DNA from: Prunus persica
Taxonomy: Eukaryota > Streptophyta > Magnoliopsida > Rosales > Rosaceae
Reading direction: 5' to 3'
DNA length: 64,000 nt
Assembly: GCF_000346465.2 (NCBI RefSeq)
Contig: NC_034009.1
Span: 17,525,077 to 17,589,076, forward strand
Shown: positions 49,791 to 61,582 of the stretch, one piece after another
Position numbering within the stretch: position 1 is the first letter of the stretch
How the letters are laid out: each line of letters begins with the position of its first letter
Notes under the pieces: model-generated
The model's input: only the letters and a program-made list of their open reading frames with translations
Databases searched by the model: none
Told to the model about the DNA's origin: nothing
Translations under genes and position numbers: made by a program

Positions 49791-52186
49791 GGCCATCTCC
49801 AAGAGTGGGCTACACAAAGGGCTACAAAAAAATAAAAAAAATAAAAAGGGCTACACCAAGGGCTACAAAAAAAATAAAATAATAAAAAAAGGCTACACAA
49901 AGTGCGAATTCCTAAAATGAGGGCCACATGTGGTCGTTTGGCCAGCTCAAGCTAAATATTTGAATGGGGCCAGCTGACATCACCTAGCTGTTACGTGACG
50001 TTAGTTAGATGTTTTTTTTTTGGTATGAATACCTTCCTCATTCTTACATAATTTCTCACAACATCTTCATCATTTTACATATTATATATCCTTCCCTAAT
50101 TTCATCATTTTACATAATTTTTCACATTCTTTTACAAACTATCCTTTATCTTTTTCCATTTAAATTTATTTTTAAGTTGTTTTAAGAACAAGACAAAGAC
50201 TTGAACATGACAATGTATTGTCAATTATTATTAGTTACAAATATCAAAGTTGTTTTTAAAGCAAGACGAAGACTTAAACATGACAATGTATTGTCAATTA
50301 TTATTAGTTGCAAACACAAAAGACTAGCTAATAATGTCACTAGCCCGCTCATAATTCTAGTGCTTGTTTGGCCCAAAGATGTGCAACAAGATCATTTTGT
50401 AGGTTGTTGTATACGGTACGATAGCGTATCGACCTATGACGACACATGTATTCCTCTATGGGGATCCTACCAGTTCTTGGATCCCGAGGCAAATTGGACC
50501 CATCATATATTCTAGCAAGAGCTCTCCTTGACTTATTTGGGTCAACTCATCATCATTGGAATCTCCACAAGTGTAGTCATCCCATTCATCCTCTACAATC
50601 ATGTTGTCCAATATAATGCACGACATCACGATGAAGTTAAGTTTTTCTAGACTCCACCCCCTTGCCGGTGCTCTAATGATTAACCATCGTGCTTGTAGAA
50701 TACCAAATGCCCTTTCAACGTCCTTTCGGTACGCCTCTTGCTTCTCACATGTTGTGGAATTGCTTGGACAAGTGTTGCCCACTTTATGGACCATTGATGT
50801 AGTAGTGTAGTTGGGGTGATTCACCCTTCATTAGGGCATCGAAGAGTGGTGAGCACCCTAGTACGATGACGTCATTTTGGGGTCATGAGATCCCAAAGAA
50901 ATCATGCCGGATCCAGTTGTCATACGAGGCCACGGCCTCCAAACAATAGTTTGCTTTTTGGATCTTTCACTGGAGCTACCCTGCCATCCAGTTGGACAAT
51001 TTTTTTGTTGCCAATGCATGCAGTCTAGCGAGCCTATCATGCCGGGAAATCCCTGATCTTCCACTTTCAATAGGAGACAATCCATGTCCTCTGTATTTGG
51101 TGCTCGAAGGTACGTATCTTTGTTGATATGAACAATTGTACGACAAAATTGAGCAAGGGTTTCGAAGGACGAAGACTCAGACAAACCAATGTGTCATTCA
51201 TCGCATTAGCTGAAGATGCGTATGCCATCATTCGAAGCGCGATAGTTACCCTTTGATGGGGCGAGAAACCGGGTTGACTTGCATTATTCACCCTCTGACG
51301 GAAGAAAGGGTTGACTGCTTGGACATCATGTAGCAAACGCTCAAAAACGTGACACCTCATCCGAAATCGGTGTTTGACATCATCTTCTATGTACACTGCA
51401 TTAAGTTTGAATTAATTATTCATTAGTGCTTGGTGTACAATCTCTCGTTGTTGGGGTTTGGTAACACGACCAACAACAGAGCCACCCCACAAAGGTTGTT
51501 GGGACGTTTCCTCAAACACCCAGGATGAGGCGGTTGCCTCCATAAGGTCGTTTTTGCTCCTCTGGGTATCTTCTTCTTCATACTTCTCCATTAGTTGGCA
51601 TGTCTGCTCCCATTGGTCTTCCAATTCAGAATTGGAAGAGGAACCCCAATTGGAATCCATTGCAGAATTGAATTGGAATGACAAATTATACAAATTGAAG
51701 AGAGGAATTGGAGAGGAATCAGATGAAGGTGTGAGATATGAAACCCAAAACATCCTTTTTATTGACATTTGAAGATGAAGATAAGATGTGCCACATGGAA
51801 AAAAATCCAATCGAAAATATGGAGGGCTAATCATGTACCGACACGTGGCTCTTGTAAATCCTATCTGAAAAATTGTTGGGATATTACATCATGATAAGAT
51901 GTGCCACGAGGAAAAATCTAATAAAAAATCTATAGGGCTAATCACGTGTCGACATGTGGATGTCAAAAATCCTATCCCAAAATATTTTTCTTTTGTAAAA
52001 TATATTTTAAATAGGATATAAATAATAGTTTAATTTAATTAACTAATAATTTTACATAATAAAAACTATTAAAATATTAAATTTAGCCCTTTGCTGCTGG
52101 AGACGGTTAAAATGTAGCCTGACAATATTCCTTACAAAATTATTTTGTAGAGGGCTAAATATAGCCCTTCCAACCTGGAGATGGCC
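49791..52186 (-). mobile_element. PIF/Harbinger transposon, 2.4 kb, inactive
   Basis: Perfect 11-bp terminal inverted repeats GGCCATCTCCA (49791-49801) and TGGAGATGGCC (52176-52186) enclose a decayed Harbinger transposase read on minus. Flanking trinucleotides are TTA (49788-49790) and TCA (52187-52189), a Harbinger duplication with one change. Inside the left end, GGGCTACA-type motifs repeat with A-rich spacers (49808-49900), and TAGCCCTT motifs occur near the right end. The second, Myb-like protein of full Harbinger elements is not seen. Confidence 0.85.
50456..51660 (-). pseudogene. Harbinger transposase, broken
   Basis: Read on minus from ATG at 51660 (MDSNWGSSSNSELEDQWEQT). An in-frame TAA at 51412-51414 interrupts it, after which the same frame gives EDDVKHRFRMRCHVFERLL. 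A frameshift follows near 51180, then LKVEDQGFPGMIGSLDCMHW, containing the first catalytic Asp and the family's GSLDCMHW signature. More shifts follow; the region between the second Asp block and the end is partly lost. The final part has KDVERAFGILQARW with the catalytic Glu. Family members (HARBI1/ALP1-like) are usually about 400-450 residues long. Confidence 0.85.
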
Positions 52187-52499
52187 TCATGTGACCATAT
52201 CTTAGTACAACCGTCCTTTATATTAGGCTTTTAATGAACTTGGGCTACTTAAAATATTTTGGATATCAACACATATTTATGCAAAAATGGTGATGTTGAC
52301 AAAAGTTAAATGGACTTGAGCAAACTTTTAGCAAATCACAACTTTGTGTTTGACTTGCGACATTTTAAAAATGAGGTGCCAAATTAACAAAGGGTATATT
52401 TTTATTTATTTATGAGAAGCGTGCAAACTTGAAGGGCGTAAAATGCAATTTCCCTATCATTTGCACTCCTTCAAGGGCAATGTGTGTAAATATAACTCA

Positions 52500-52612
52500 G
52501 ATTATTTTTTATAAGTCGATATTCTAAACTATTCTAATTTAATGAAAATGGGATTCAAACTCAAATAAAGTGTTTTCCCCTCGCCAACTAACCTATTGCC
52601 TATGTGAAATTG
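52500..52612 (-). mobile_element. SINE-like fragment
   Basis: On the minus strand it contains GGTTAGTTGGCGAGG, then GAGTTTGAATCCCAT (B-box-like) and an A/T-rich end. It is weakly similar to the copies at 11160 and 28475. Confidence 0.35.
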
Positions 52613-52634
52613 AGTGATTGCCAATATTATTTTA

Positions 52635-52735
52635 GAGTGGTGATTTCCCCACTCCAATTTTATCCACTTACACTCTATTTTATAACTAAAAAAGGAGTGT
52701 AAGTGGATAAAATTGGAGTGGGAAAATCATTACCC
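52635..52735. mobile_element. Foldback Tourist-like MITE, 101 bp
   Basis: Nearly the whole element is a hairpin: the left arm CCACTCCAATTTTATCCACT pairs exactly with AGTGGATAAAATTGGAGTGG on the right. TTA flanks both ends (52632-52634 and 52736-52738). No coding capacity. A (TTA)n microsatellite starts at the right duplication, so it may have grown from it. Confidence 0.75.
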
Positions 52736-52738
52736 TTA

Positions 52739-52778
<40 letters not shown>

Positions 52779-52780
52779 TA
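52736..52780. repeat. (TTA)n microsatellite
   Basis: About 45 bp of TTA units directly beside the foldback MITE. Confidence 0.9.
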
Positions 52781-53047
52781 TTGATACTATATTTAAAAGC
52801 AGTTTCTTTATCAATCAAAAGAGTAAAGAATCTTAATTTTTTTTTATGAGGGTAAAGATCTTATTTATTATTTATAAGAAGTCTCTTTATCAACTATAAT
52901 ATTTTTGTTTAATATTGCTTCTAGAATTCCAAAAGCGCTTCTCAAAGAGATTGAAAGTGTATAAGAGTGAAAACTAGAAAAACACTTATTCAGAAAGCAC
53001 TTCTGAGTGCTTTTGCAAAAAGCACATTGGATTCTTAATAAATATTT

Positions 53048-53453
53048 GGGTTAATGACTGAAATGGTCTCTCAATTATTGCTCCAGTATCATTTTGGTCC
53101 ACCAACTAAAATTTTCATTTGAACCGTCCTTCAACTCTTTATTTTTTATCAAGATGGTCCTATCATCAAAGTCTGTCAATTTCATTGTTAAATTAAGGGG
53201 TAAAATCGTCCATATACAATTACCAAACCCATTCCCCATCTCATGACTTCAACCCATATCTCAGCCTCTCTCACGACTCCAACCCACATCTCAGCCTCCT
53301 CCATCCTCAACCCAGCCCCCCTTCTCCAACCCCGTTGATCTCTTGCATAAAGTAGCAACTTCAAGCCCAAAGGAGCCCAGCAAATAAGACTAACTCGATT
53401 TAAATATAAGCCATACCCAACAAAAACAACCCCATGTCAAATTTGAGTTGGTG

Positions 53454-53529
<76 letters not shown>

Positions 53530-54364
53530 CCCATTCATAGGTTTTCATTTTCGTAGCTTTTGGGTGGTAATTATCGTGGATTTGGGGGAGAGAGAGAGAG
53601 GGTGCTGGTCATGGTGAGAGCAGCTGAGAGTGGTGTGGTGACAGTGGGTGGAGGTTGAGAGGGGGGATGTTGTGAGGTTGGAGATGGGGGTGAGGGGAGG
53701 TTGCGAGGTTGGAGAGGTAGGGTTGGGTAATGCTGGGTTCGTTTGTTTTGGGGGCAATGCTGGATTTGTTTGTTTTGGGGTTATTTTTTAAATTTTTTGT
53801 TATTTATTTTTGTATTTATCTGGTATTAATTTTTTAATTAATTTGCACAATAGAGAAATAAATTATTGCTTTTTAAGTCCATGTCAGCCAAAAAAAGCCA
53901 TGTTGTTGGTTCCATTTTTTCAATTTTAAAATTAGGTACAAGTTCCTATAATAGTTTTCCTTTAATTTTTAATTATTGTTTACTCTTTTAAAAAATTTGT
54001 TATTTTTTTTATATTTATGTGATTTTAATTTTTTAATTAATTTAAACCATAGAGAATTTTTTAAAATTAATTGTTGGGTCAATCTCATGGGGAAAAAAAA
54101 AGAAGCCATGTGGCTGGTGAGATTCAATTTTTTTAAATTTTCTAAGTTTTATAATAGTTTCCTTTAATTTTTAATTATATATTACTATTTTAATTCATAT
54201 AGACATTTTTACCCCTCAATTTAACAATAAAATTGACAGACTTTAACGGTAGGATCGTTTTGATATCAAATGAAAAGTTGAAGGACCATTGAAATGAAAA
54301 ATTTAGTTAATTGACCAAAATGATACTGGAGTAATAGTTGGAGGGCCATTTCGATCAATAACCT
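53048..54364. mobile_element. Mutator-like non-autonomous element with long TIRs, 1317 bp
   Basis: Inverted terminal repeats of about 165-170 bp begin GGGTTAATGACTGAAATGG (53048) and, read on minus from 54364, AGGTTATTGATCGAAATGG; both share the block CCAGTATCATTTTGGTC. Identical 9-bp duplications TAAATATTT flank the element (53039-53047 and 54365-54373), the Mutator signature. The interior has a (GA)n tract and GGT/GTG-rich low-complexity sequence but no transposase. The surrounding sequence, rich in AAGCACTT-type motifs on both sides, seems to be an older repeat split by this insertion. Confidence 0.85.
53457..53527. repeat. (AG)n microsatellite, 71 bp
   Basis: A pure AG run inside the Mutator-like element. 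Confidence 0.97.
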
Positions 54365-54496
54365 TAAATATTTTAATCGTGCTTCTAATAAATGCGCTTA
54401 TGAAAAAACACTTATGACAAGGAGAAATACTTCTTATAAAAGCAACTTCCAAATACTTTACGAAGCAGCACTTGAATATCTAATAAAAATCACAAC

Positions 54497-54623
54497 GCAA
54501 ATGACCCACTAGTATAGTGGTTTGGAGTATTTACTCTCTCAGGCAAGGTTCTGGATTCGAGTCCTAGTATCCGTGTTGTGTGTGTGAGTTTAATATGCTA
54601 TCGCAAAAAAAAAAAAAAAAAAA
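54497..54623 (+). mobile_element. tRNA-derived SINE near the APH1 promoter
   Basis: A box-A-like TAGTATAGTGGTTTGG, a B box GGATTCGAGTCC, a 3' end GAGTTTAATATGCTATCGC and a 19-bp A tail. The flanking repeats AAAAATCACAAC (54485-54496) and AAAATTCACAAC (54620-54631, overlapping the tail) form the target duplication. It ends 184 bp before the APH1 start codon. Other copies: 27095, 35285 and 60287. Confidence 0.8.
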
Positions 54624-54807
54624 TTCACAACATGCTTCAATAAAAAAGTGCTTTTAAGCAGTAACAAATTCACCACTTAATTTTAAATAAACATAAATAT
54701 GCCAGGAAAAGGAGAACTCCTAGAACCCGAAATGAAAAATGTGCAATGCTCTGAAATAGATGAATTGAGAGTCGAGTCTACTGAGTAAAGCCTCCCCGAA
54801 CAAGTCA

Positions 54808-57800
54808 ATGACGATAGCAGCAGGGATCGGGTACGCCTTGCTAGCGCTAGGCCCGTCTCTCTCCCTCTTCGTCTCTGTTATCTCCAAAAAACCCTTCTTG
54901 GTTCTCACCGTGCTTTCAAGGTAAGCTATTCACATATTTTCTCCCATCTCTCTCTCTCTCTCTCCAAAAGCCCTCCTTCTTGGTGTATTTCCTTTTAGGG
55001 CACATTTTCCTTCTTGGGTTCGTACAGTTCTGTAATTTTGGACATTGAACCTTGCCATTTAAGCTTATGTTGTAGTTGTGATAATAATTAAGGTCAGTTT
55101 TATGATAAAAATTGTAGTTTGTGATATTTTAAGTGTTTTTGAAATTCTGGGTGACATTAAAAAAGAATTAGTTACCAAATTGGAAGGTCAAATTTAGTTA
55201 TTTGGAAACGGTTTCCACTAAAACAGAAGGCCTTGTTCACATTTTGTTGTTGGTGTATGATGAAGACCATGTAATATGAGCTCGTAATATTGCCTAGTTG
55301 TCTAATTGTGTTGTAGCACATTGTTATGGCTCACAAGTCTCATCGTGTTGTCGGGAATATGGAGGGCATTTCTGCCTCTCAAATCATCGACATGGTGGCC
55401 CTATAGCATTCTCATATTCACATCGGTTGCGTTTCAAGAAGGGCTTCGGGTTCTTTTCTGGAAGGTCTACAAGTAAGTTGATTTCTTGGTACTTCATTCT
55501 TGTTTTCTTGTCTAATTATTCGATGTAGATCAATGTTAAAGGTTAGCTCCAGTTAATCTGATTTATAGCTCTCTCTTATAGGGAAGGGAAGACTAAGGTA
55601 TGATAAAAGGTTGGGGTATATTTAGTATGAAACATTTTACACATATTTCGGCCTGAGTAGAGGATAATACGTGGAGTAGCAAATAGTTTTTAGTATTCTC
55701 TGTGGAACACTTTTGAGAAGAGTTTTCTCACTGGTGAAATTAGTGTGGTTTTAGAATTAGACAGTGTTCAAAGAACTATCTTTGCCCTGAAGGTTGTATT
55801 AGTAAAGGTGTAATATGTAGCTGTGATCTGAAATTCTTATGTAAGGCGTAATTATGGAAAGTTCGGTTCCTTGGTTTTTGTTTGTTTGAATGACATGAGC
55901 ACGGTGTCTTCTAGGTATATACTTCAATGCTCTGCTGTGTTGTTTTTGCTTGTAATTAAAAAAATAGAGTCTTACTCATGCAATTTCTACGTTGCTCTGC
56001 AATATTCTTCTTGCTCATTAGTGCCCTAGCTTTGTTGAGCCTGCTGTCGATTTCGACTTCTTAATAATCACCAGACTAGGTGGTGTCCTTTTCTTGAATG
56101 TTTTACACACTTCTGAGTTTTCGAATACCAAAAATCTTACAGTTTTGTGCATGCACATAAGCGGTAGCATTATTTTATATTTGTTTTAACCTTAAATGAC
56201 TTGATAGAGATCCATCAATTTTCTCTCTTAAATTTAAAAGTTCGCTGCCATTTGTGGAATCTCACAACAACTTCTTTTTGTTTTTTTGTTTTATTGTTTT
56301 CATTTGGATGTTTATGCTCTCTATTTAAGAATCTGCTGTTCCTCTTTGGAACTTTATGTAATCATTTTTGTCCCTCTACTTTGTTGTAGATGTGATGATG
56401 CATGTTATCTTTAGAATTTGGATATTGTTAATGGTTAATATAGGTATTAACATCTTTTTTCTTGCATGTTATTTTAGGAGGTTGGAAGATACATTGGATG
56501 CTTTTGCCGATAGGGTCTCTAAACCACGCCTATATCTGACTGATAAGATGCAAATTGCTCTGGGTGAGCTTTGCGAGGTTCTTAGACTTGGATTCATCAT
56601 GTCTTAAATGTTCTACTATTAACTTCCATATAGCAAGTTTTTTCTGCAGTTCAGCTTTTTCATTATTGTCATCCCAACGCCAAAATTTTGGGGCTCAGAA
56701 GAAGCTACTAAGAAAGATTTACCTTTTTTATGAAAGATATAGCTGCTGCCCCCATCATTGGTACCATTTCTCAATGGTTTAAGAAACTGCTGTTTTGTTC
56801 TAGCAATGGCGTGTTTCTATTAATGTTGCAATTGATGACAATGCTTCACGTACTGTATCATGTGTTTTAAAAAGAAGGGAGGGTGGCTGATAGGTGGTTC
56901 TCCCTTTAGATCTTTGTGATTGAGTGATCTTTTTGAGTTGTTTATGGTTTATCATCACCCTATAAGGTTTTTGTTGTTCTAAGTTGTTTTTCTGATTGTT
57001 TTCATGCTGGATGCCAACTGTCAGTGGTACTTCAAGTGTTATAGCAATCAAAGTTTTGAACCTTCTTGTTTATCTGTGATCTGTATGATGCCTCTGCTGA
57101 ACAGTAGCATGTTTTCCCTTCCCACCTTTCCTTGCCAACTACTGTAAATGACGACTTACAAAATTTTGATTACCTTTTGTTTGTCCCAACTAGACTTATT
57201 GTTGACCTGATATTATTTCAACCATGCAGCTGGAGGTTTGGGTCATGGTGTGGCACATGCTGTGTTTTTCTGTATCAGCCTCTTAACACCAGCATTTGGT
57301 CCAGGAACTTTTTTTGTTGACAGATGCTCGAAGATTCCGTTTTTTCTTCTTTCTGGTTAGTCAAGCCTTTCAGTTGCTTCCATACATTTATTTTTTGTTT
57401 GTATGAATTAATTTCTTGAGCATGCTTGTAAATAGATGCTAGTAAGGTTTTATAATTTCTCGAGCATGGTTGTGTGCATTTAGTTGCTACCTGTAAAATC
57501 AGAACAAGCAAGGGAAGACTGGAAGGGAATTTTCTGACACTTTTGCAACAGTAATTTGGTAGTTGGCTGGTATTTAGATTAGAAAATTTCACTTATTCTG
57601 TTGACTTTATTTGTCTGACAACTTTGTCTTGTACTTTACAGCACTCATTGCCCTTGCATTTGTCACAATTCATACTTTTTCTATGGTCATCGCATTCAAT
57701 GGATACGCAGAAAGGAACAAGGTGGACCAGCTTTTTGTTCCTATTGTTCATCTTGTTGCAGGGATGGTGGTAAGTCTCTCTAATCTCACATATTCAATGA

Positions 57801-59063
57801 AAACAGACACACACAGGTACACTTTCTTCAGTGGCAGTGCTTTTGCACTTTGTATAACTGTAGCCTTGACGATCCCATCGATGAACCTTGAATTTGGAAG
57901 GGGTGGGAATATAAAGACATGGTGGCATAGGGGTTTTAATGTGATTTAACTTAGTAGTTCTGGAGTTGCTGTACACTCCAGGGGGTTCGTTCAATTTCAA
58001 ACCTTAAAAATCTTAAGTGAAAAATATTGGTGTTTAAATATATAAAAATGTCCTAATGATTGTTACTCCCTTGGAGAATGAATTATGGGCACAGACATGT
58101 GACGTGGTAAATGACAAAAACACATTCACTGCAAAGCAAGGGTAAATTTCCAATCTAGGACCTGAGACGGCAGCACATTCACATACTAATTATGTAAGTG
58201 ATACACAGTTAGCAACTAATTTACGTTATGTAAGATTCAAGGTGTGCAAAAGATGCATACATAACACGTGGTTTTTTATAAGATGAAAACTCCACACTTG
58301 ACAGTAAAAATGTAGATAAGTTTTCTAAAGTATATAGAAATTGAGTATGTGTAGGGACATGTGCAGACAATAATTGAAGTATCCAACTTTGTCAACTAAA
58401 AAAATATGTTTAAATGTGATGTGTACAGTGACAGTCATGTGTCTGATGCATTTCCGAGGTTTGTCCAATGTGTCTCTGCATCTAACAATCGTTGGATGTG
58501 TGAGGTAAGTGTCTATGCAAGCCTATGAGGCATAGTCATGGTCATGAGATGGTATATTAAATACCAAGATTTAGTATATGCGGGAAACTCAACTTATCTT
58601 AACTAAGGCTTATCTTTTTTTTTCCCGGTAAACAACTAAGGCTTGTTCGTTGTTCCTGCTTTGAAAAGATAAATGAACAAAAACCAAGCCTTGTCTCTGC
58701 TAATTATGGAAAAACAAAGCCTCTTAGAATGTTGATTTTTTTTTTCCTTTTGCTTTTGTTGCAATTAGCTTAAAGTAGAGTTTGAAATAGTTGAACGAGT
58801 TTTTTTAAGAATTATTTACTTCCACTTTTCTTTTGGGTTATATATTGCACAGTTTTTAATATTAGTTTTTCAGAAATTAATGCTAGAATAGGCACATTGA
58901 CTTTTTGCCTTCAAATTTTCAGACACTAGTTAATTTTGCATCGGGGGGTTGTATCATTGGCATTCCTCTCCTGTACTTCATCGCAATCTTGACCTTATTG
59001 CATTGTGGGAAGATGGTGTGGAGAAGGTTAACAGAGAACCGAGGCAGACAGGGTTCTATGTAG
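54808..59063 (+). CDS. APH1: Gamma-secretase subunit APH1-like
   Basis: Six exons: 54808-54920, 55317-55472, 56478-56563, 57230-57355, 57642-57769, 58923-59063; all introns are GT-AG, phases close, product 249 residues. The multi-pass protein starts [20 protein letters not shown] and contains [37 protein letters not shown] with the conserved His of the fifth membrane segment, [16 protein letters not shown] with the His of the sixth, and a basic tail [16 protein letters not shown]1 scaffolds presenilin, nicastrin and PEN-2 in the intramembrane protease complex of the endomembrane system; the plant complex is less studied. Length fits the family. A SINE and a Mutator-like element lie just upstream. 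Confidence 0.94.
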
Positions 59064-60286
59064 AATCCAGTGACTTGTGTTACTCGTTTTTAATTACTGA
59101 TGTCCAGTTTCCTCGCCCTGTATCTTTTTTTGGCAATTCCATTGCCCTGTGGTCTGTTAGTCCAAAAGATCAAGAGCTTCTGCAGCCTGAAGAAATGTTT
59201 GTTTTCGTTATGAGGCCAGTTCATTTCCAGCAAAGGACAAGATGTTCTGTCCTGATTCTCAGGGATAGATGTTATACCTTGTGTCAAACTGACAAAGGAC
59301 TTTAGCATCTTAGGAGGCAAACTCTATGTACCTTTTAGGTTTCTATAAGGGTTTTAGCTTTCACACATACCCCATAGAAGGATTATTAAGAAAAAGGAAG
59401 TTTCTTGTATCGTACATCGTTGCCCTTGAAAGAACCTTTTAATATATAGATATGACAAGGACCATGGTTTTTGGTTCCTGGAAATTATTGTCGAGTAGTT
59501 GCTCTGTATGCTTATGCTAATAGAACTTTAGAAGTAATTTTGTCATCAGTGTTTTTCACCATCAAATTTGCGTGCAACATATTACTTTGTACCACAGTAT
59601 TGAAACACATGCATAGGTTAATGGATTTTGTAAAAATTACAGTGAAATGTGGCCACAAAAATATCAAAACACCAAGTTTCAGCATGCAAGTGTATTATGA
59701 TATGTAATGTAGAATGTAGAATCAGTATGTTAATATATATAATTTATATTAATTTACTAATATAACAATAATATAATTTCTACTTCCTTTTCGTTAGTAT
59801 TTTGATCACATTATATTTTCCAACTAATGCCCAAACATTCTACCATTAGACTTTTGATTCTTTCGCCTTATGAATCACTGGTGCTTGATCGTTCTATAGG
59901 AGTTCTATCTATCGCGATATGATTCCTACTCAAGATCACTGCAGTTTCTCTTTGGGCGGCCGTTCATAGGAAAACGACGGCTTTTCAGGCATGTAAAGAA
60001 AGGATGAAACATTGCCTCAAGTAGACATGAAAAGCTTGACAAAGAATTGGTGGCTAGTTGAGGCACAGGATTATCAGAAACAGTCATTTGTATGTTGCAT
60101 AAGCAAAGGAGGTCCAAACTGTCACATTAGTAATGAAAAATATTTCTCCGGTTGGTGACAAAATTAATGTGAGATATGATAGTGTCTAAATTAAGGTCAT
60201 TATGATTTAGCGCAAATGAACTCCCAAATTATCTTTTACCATTTTCCTTAACTAAGGGAAAACCCCTTCTAAGAATTCACTTCAGT
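59064..60286. other. APH1 3' region and spacer; no further gene
   Basis: The first 280 bp or so are probably the APH1 3' untranslated region. The rest is AT-rich, and short frames such as 59926-60117 (minus) show no family match. Confidence 0.5.
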
Positions 60287-61181
60287 GCAAATGACTCACT
60301 AGTATAGTGGTTTGGAGTATTTACTCCCTTAGGCAAGGTCTTGGGTTCGAGTCTTAGCATCCGTGCAGGGGCGGAGCAGCACTGGGACCAGTGTGGTCCC
60401 GGGCCCCCACTCAAGTTTTTTATATTACTTTAATTTATTTTTATATTGCTCTATTTACTTAAGCTTACAATGTAAATAAGGAATTACCTCATATTTGGAT
60501 TCAAATAAAAATACTAGAAAATCAAATTCCCACCAAATCAAAATATGAAAAATCGGTTTTAGTATAAAATACGATTTAGACTAAAAATGATGGCTCATTA
60601 AGTCAATATATACTTCATACTAAAATCCCATAAAATCAAGTTTTCTTATTTGATGTGTAAGGAATTAAAGCCGCCAAAAATTATCTTGAGAAAATGATTA
60701 TTCCGAAAAACCATTTTTCATACTTAGTCAATATTTTTTCATGTATGATATGAATGCATGAAGGGGCTTAAGATTTTTTTTTAATTTGGGAAATTTTGAT
60801 TTTCTTTTTTCTTTTTATTGGGTTTAATGGGGGGAAAAAGCTTTAAAGATATTTGCTAAATCGCTACTCTTTGTCTATCTCTTGCAATTTTTCTTGCTTA
60901 GAATGTATTTGTCTATCCCTTTGTCGAGAACAATTATGATTGCAACCAATAAGCAATATAATTCTTGACATATGTGATATATATATATATATATATATAC
61001 ACTATTTTTTGTATGTATTGTGAATTTGAATTTTTGATTCTTTATAATTTGTAGGAGACCCCCACACATGAAATCCTGACTTCGCCACTGTATCCGTGTT
61101 GTGTGTGTGAGTTTAATATGCTATCGCCTCTTTCAATAGAAAAGGACCTCAAAAAAAAGAAAAAAAAAAGAAAAAAAAAAA
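60287..61181 (+). mobile_element. tRNA-derived SINE split by a hAT-type element
   Basis: The SINE body is 60287-60365 plus 61099-61181, the same family as 54497: TAGTATAGTGGTTTGGAG, B box GGGTTCGAGTC, then GAGTTTAATATGCTATCGCC and a long A-rich tail with CTCTTTCAATAGAAAAGGAC before it. The target duplication AAGAATTCACTTCAGT (16 bp) is exact at 60271-60286 and 61182-61197. This is the clearest copy in the window. Confidence 0.88.
60366..61090. mobile_element. Non-autonomous hAT-type element inside the SINE, 725 bp
   Basis: Starts CAGGGGCGGAGC and ends TTCGCCACTG; flanked by 8-bp repeats CATCCGTG (60358-60365) and TATCCGTG (61091-61098). The uninterrupted SINE at 54497 reads TATCCGTG here, so the left copy has one later change. 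Near the left end an inverted pair GGGACCAGTG/TGGTCCCGGG occurs. AT-rich interior with a (TA)n run near 60978-61000; no coding. Confidence 0.85.
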
Positions 61182-61197
61182 AAGAATTCACTTCAGT

Positions 61198-61582
61198 AAA
61201 TTTAAATCCCGCAATGAACCCCAAAACAAAACACAAAATCTTCTTTAACAATATTGAACTGCAAAGTGGCCATAAAGATAATCTTTCTACACCAAAAGGG
61301 AAAGCTAATAAAATTTTTTAAAAAAATGATCTAGCATTGAAATTACAAAATGTTCTGATTTACAACATATTAAGGAATAAATGACAAAAAAAGAAAAAAA
61401 AAAGAAAGAAGAAGAAAAGATTTGCCGTTTGTCGACTAATCCTTACATTTTTTACTTAGTTATTACTAACACAAAAACAAGAAGCTTTTGTTTATAATAC
61501 AAATAGAAATAGTGTTGAATGACATTCCATATTGAGTTCTAAGGGTCGGTTTTTGACAACTTCTATACTTTCAGTTTTAGTT
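61198..61582. other. Spacer, no gene seen
   Basis: A-rich sequence between the SINE and the methyltransferase stop codon; probably includes that gene's 3' untranslated region. Confidence 0.5.

Noticed and set aside
54510..54570. tRNA gene
   Set aside because: Box A and B match, but there is no cloverleaf, and the A tail with target duplication shows a SINE.
57275..57592. Minus-strand frame of 105 codons
   Set aside because: Antisense to APH1 exon 4 and its following intron.
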